Assembly: GCA_003151275.1 (NCBI GenBank) | Contig: PLXC01000042.1 | Coordinates: forward strand, 1-64,000 | DNA: 64,000 nucleotides | Direction: 5' to 3' | Source: Candidatus Melainabacteria bacterium | GTDB lineage: Bacteria > Cyanobacteriota > Vampirovibrionia > Obscuribacterales > Obscuribacteraceae | Shown here: positions 63,714 through 64,000 of the stretch, one piece after another | How the letters are laid out: each line of letters begins with the position of its first letter | Position numbering within the stretch: position 1 is the first letter of the stretch | The notes under the pieces: model-generated | The model's input: the letters and a program-made list of their open reading frames with translations, nothing else | What the model was told of the DNA's origin: nothing | Database searches by the model: none | Position numbers and translations under genes: made by a program

Positions 63714-64000
63714 TTGGTGGGATCGTTGAGCAGGTTTAACAAGCGATCTAAAACATTTTCGCCGTCTTGCCGGATCGCGTCGTGCTCATATTCGTTTGTG
63801 ACCCAGATTTTCATGCCGCGAATGTTGTTTGCTGTTTCTTCGGCAAACCTTCGTTCGACATACATGTCGTTGTAATAAATGGTGGCAACGCAGGGGACTG
63901 TATTTTTTCTCAGCACTCCTACGTCGTATAGCTTCGGCCATTCATCATATGCTGCCAGGATCTGGGCTGCTTCTTTGAGAGGTTTTAGACATTCATACTC
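63710..64000 (-). CDS. Alpha/beta hydrolase, prolyl-aminopeptidase-like (C-terminal part)
   Basis: The frame is open to the window edge; only the last 96 residues are seen. They resemble the end of proline iminopeptidase-type hydrolases: VPCVATIYYNDMYVERRFAEET and IWVTNEYEHDAIRQDGENV, where the HD motif in NEYEHD supplies the catalytic histidine. The rest, including the nucleophile, is outside the window. Its stop overlaps the start of the next hydrolase gene as ATGA, so the two are coupled and may serve one pathway. Confidence 0.75.
   Translation of the reverse strand, partial: EYECLKPLKEAAQILAAYDEWPKLYDVGVLRKNTVPCVATIYYNDMYVERRFAEETANNIRGMKIWVTNEYEHDAIRQDGENVLDRLLNLLNDPTK

Overview
The window is bacterial chromosome of moderate GC. 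Genes are dense on both strands, and many products carry Sec or lipoprotein signals. It has no tRNA, rRNA, CRISPR array, insertion sequence or phage gene that I can recognise. Several Ser/Thr kinases (two with leucine-rich repeats), Sel1 and TPR proteins, low-complexity secreted proteins, a very large alpha-2-macroglobulin and a sulfatase cluster suggest a large-genome environmental bacterium. My best guess is a non-photosynthetic relative of Cyanobacteria (Melainabacteria/Vampirovibrionia, Obscuribacterales-like). This is an inference from gene content; no taxonomic marker other than tgt is present.

Layout. 1-1.55 kb: N-terminal part of a CHASE3-HAMP-GAF sensor kinase. 1.8-3.2 kb: a frameshifted CNNM/DUF21 remnant beside an MgtC-family gene. 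3.2-7.2 kb: TPR-matrixin protease, tgt, and a glycine-rich M23-like protein. 7.2-15.7 kb: small and secreted orphans, a repeat-rich secreted protein with a decayed partial copy of its tail 2.8 kb away, a DUF4419/SUKH locus that looks like one gene split by a frameshift, and a Sel1 protein. 15.7-25.5 kb: a glycoamylase-like enzyme, then a tightly packed minus-strand operon DUF2911 - large PIG-L deacetylase - 51-aa membrane protein - Na+/solute symporter - compact BshC-like protein - BshB - BshA. 26-41.4 kb: four transmembrane Ser/Thr kinases interspersed with Sel1, MshEN-like, DUF4239 and exported MsrA/MsrB genes. 41.7-51.9 kb: a TPR protein with two aspartic protease domains, a DUF900 hydrolase, and a sulfatase cluster (sulfatase, lipoprotein-type formylglycine-generating enzyme, HAD phosphatase, second sulfatase). 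52.2-61.4 kb: alpha-2-macroglobulin converging on a two-component system. 61.4-64 kb: small orphans, a candidate structured RNA, and two overlapping alpha/beta hydrolase genes, the last running off the window.

How the genes work together. The clearest system is bacillithiol synthesis. BshA makes GlcNAc-malate, BshB deacetylates it, and the step normally done by the roughly 530-residue BshC is apparently covered by a 256-residue protein that keeps only the BshC core motifs. The same operon carries a symporter, a second deacetylase-family protein and an unannotated small membrane protein joined by two ATGA overlaps. The sulfatases, the exported FGE and the HAD protein form a second set that could act outside the cytoplasm. 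The exported MsrAB pair and bacillithiol both point to thiol and oxidative-stress defence.
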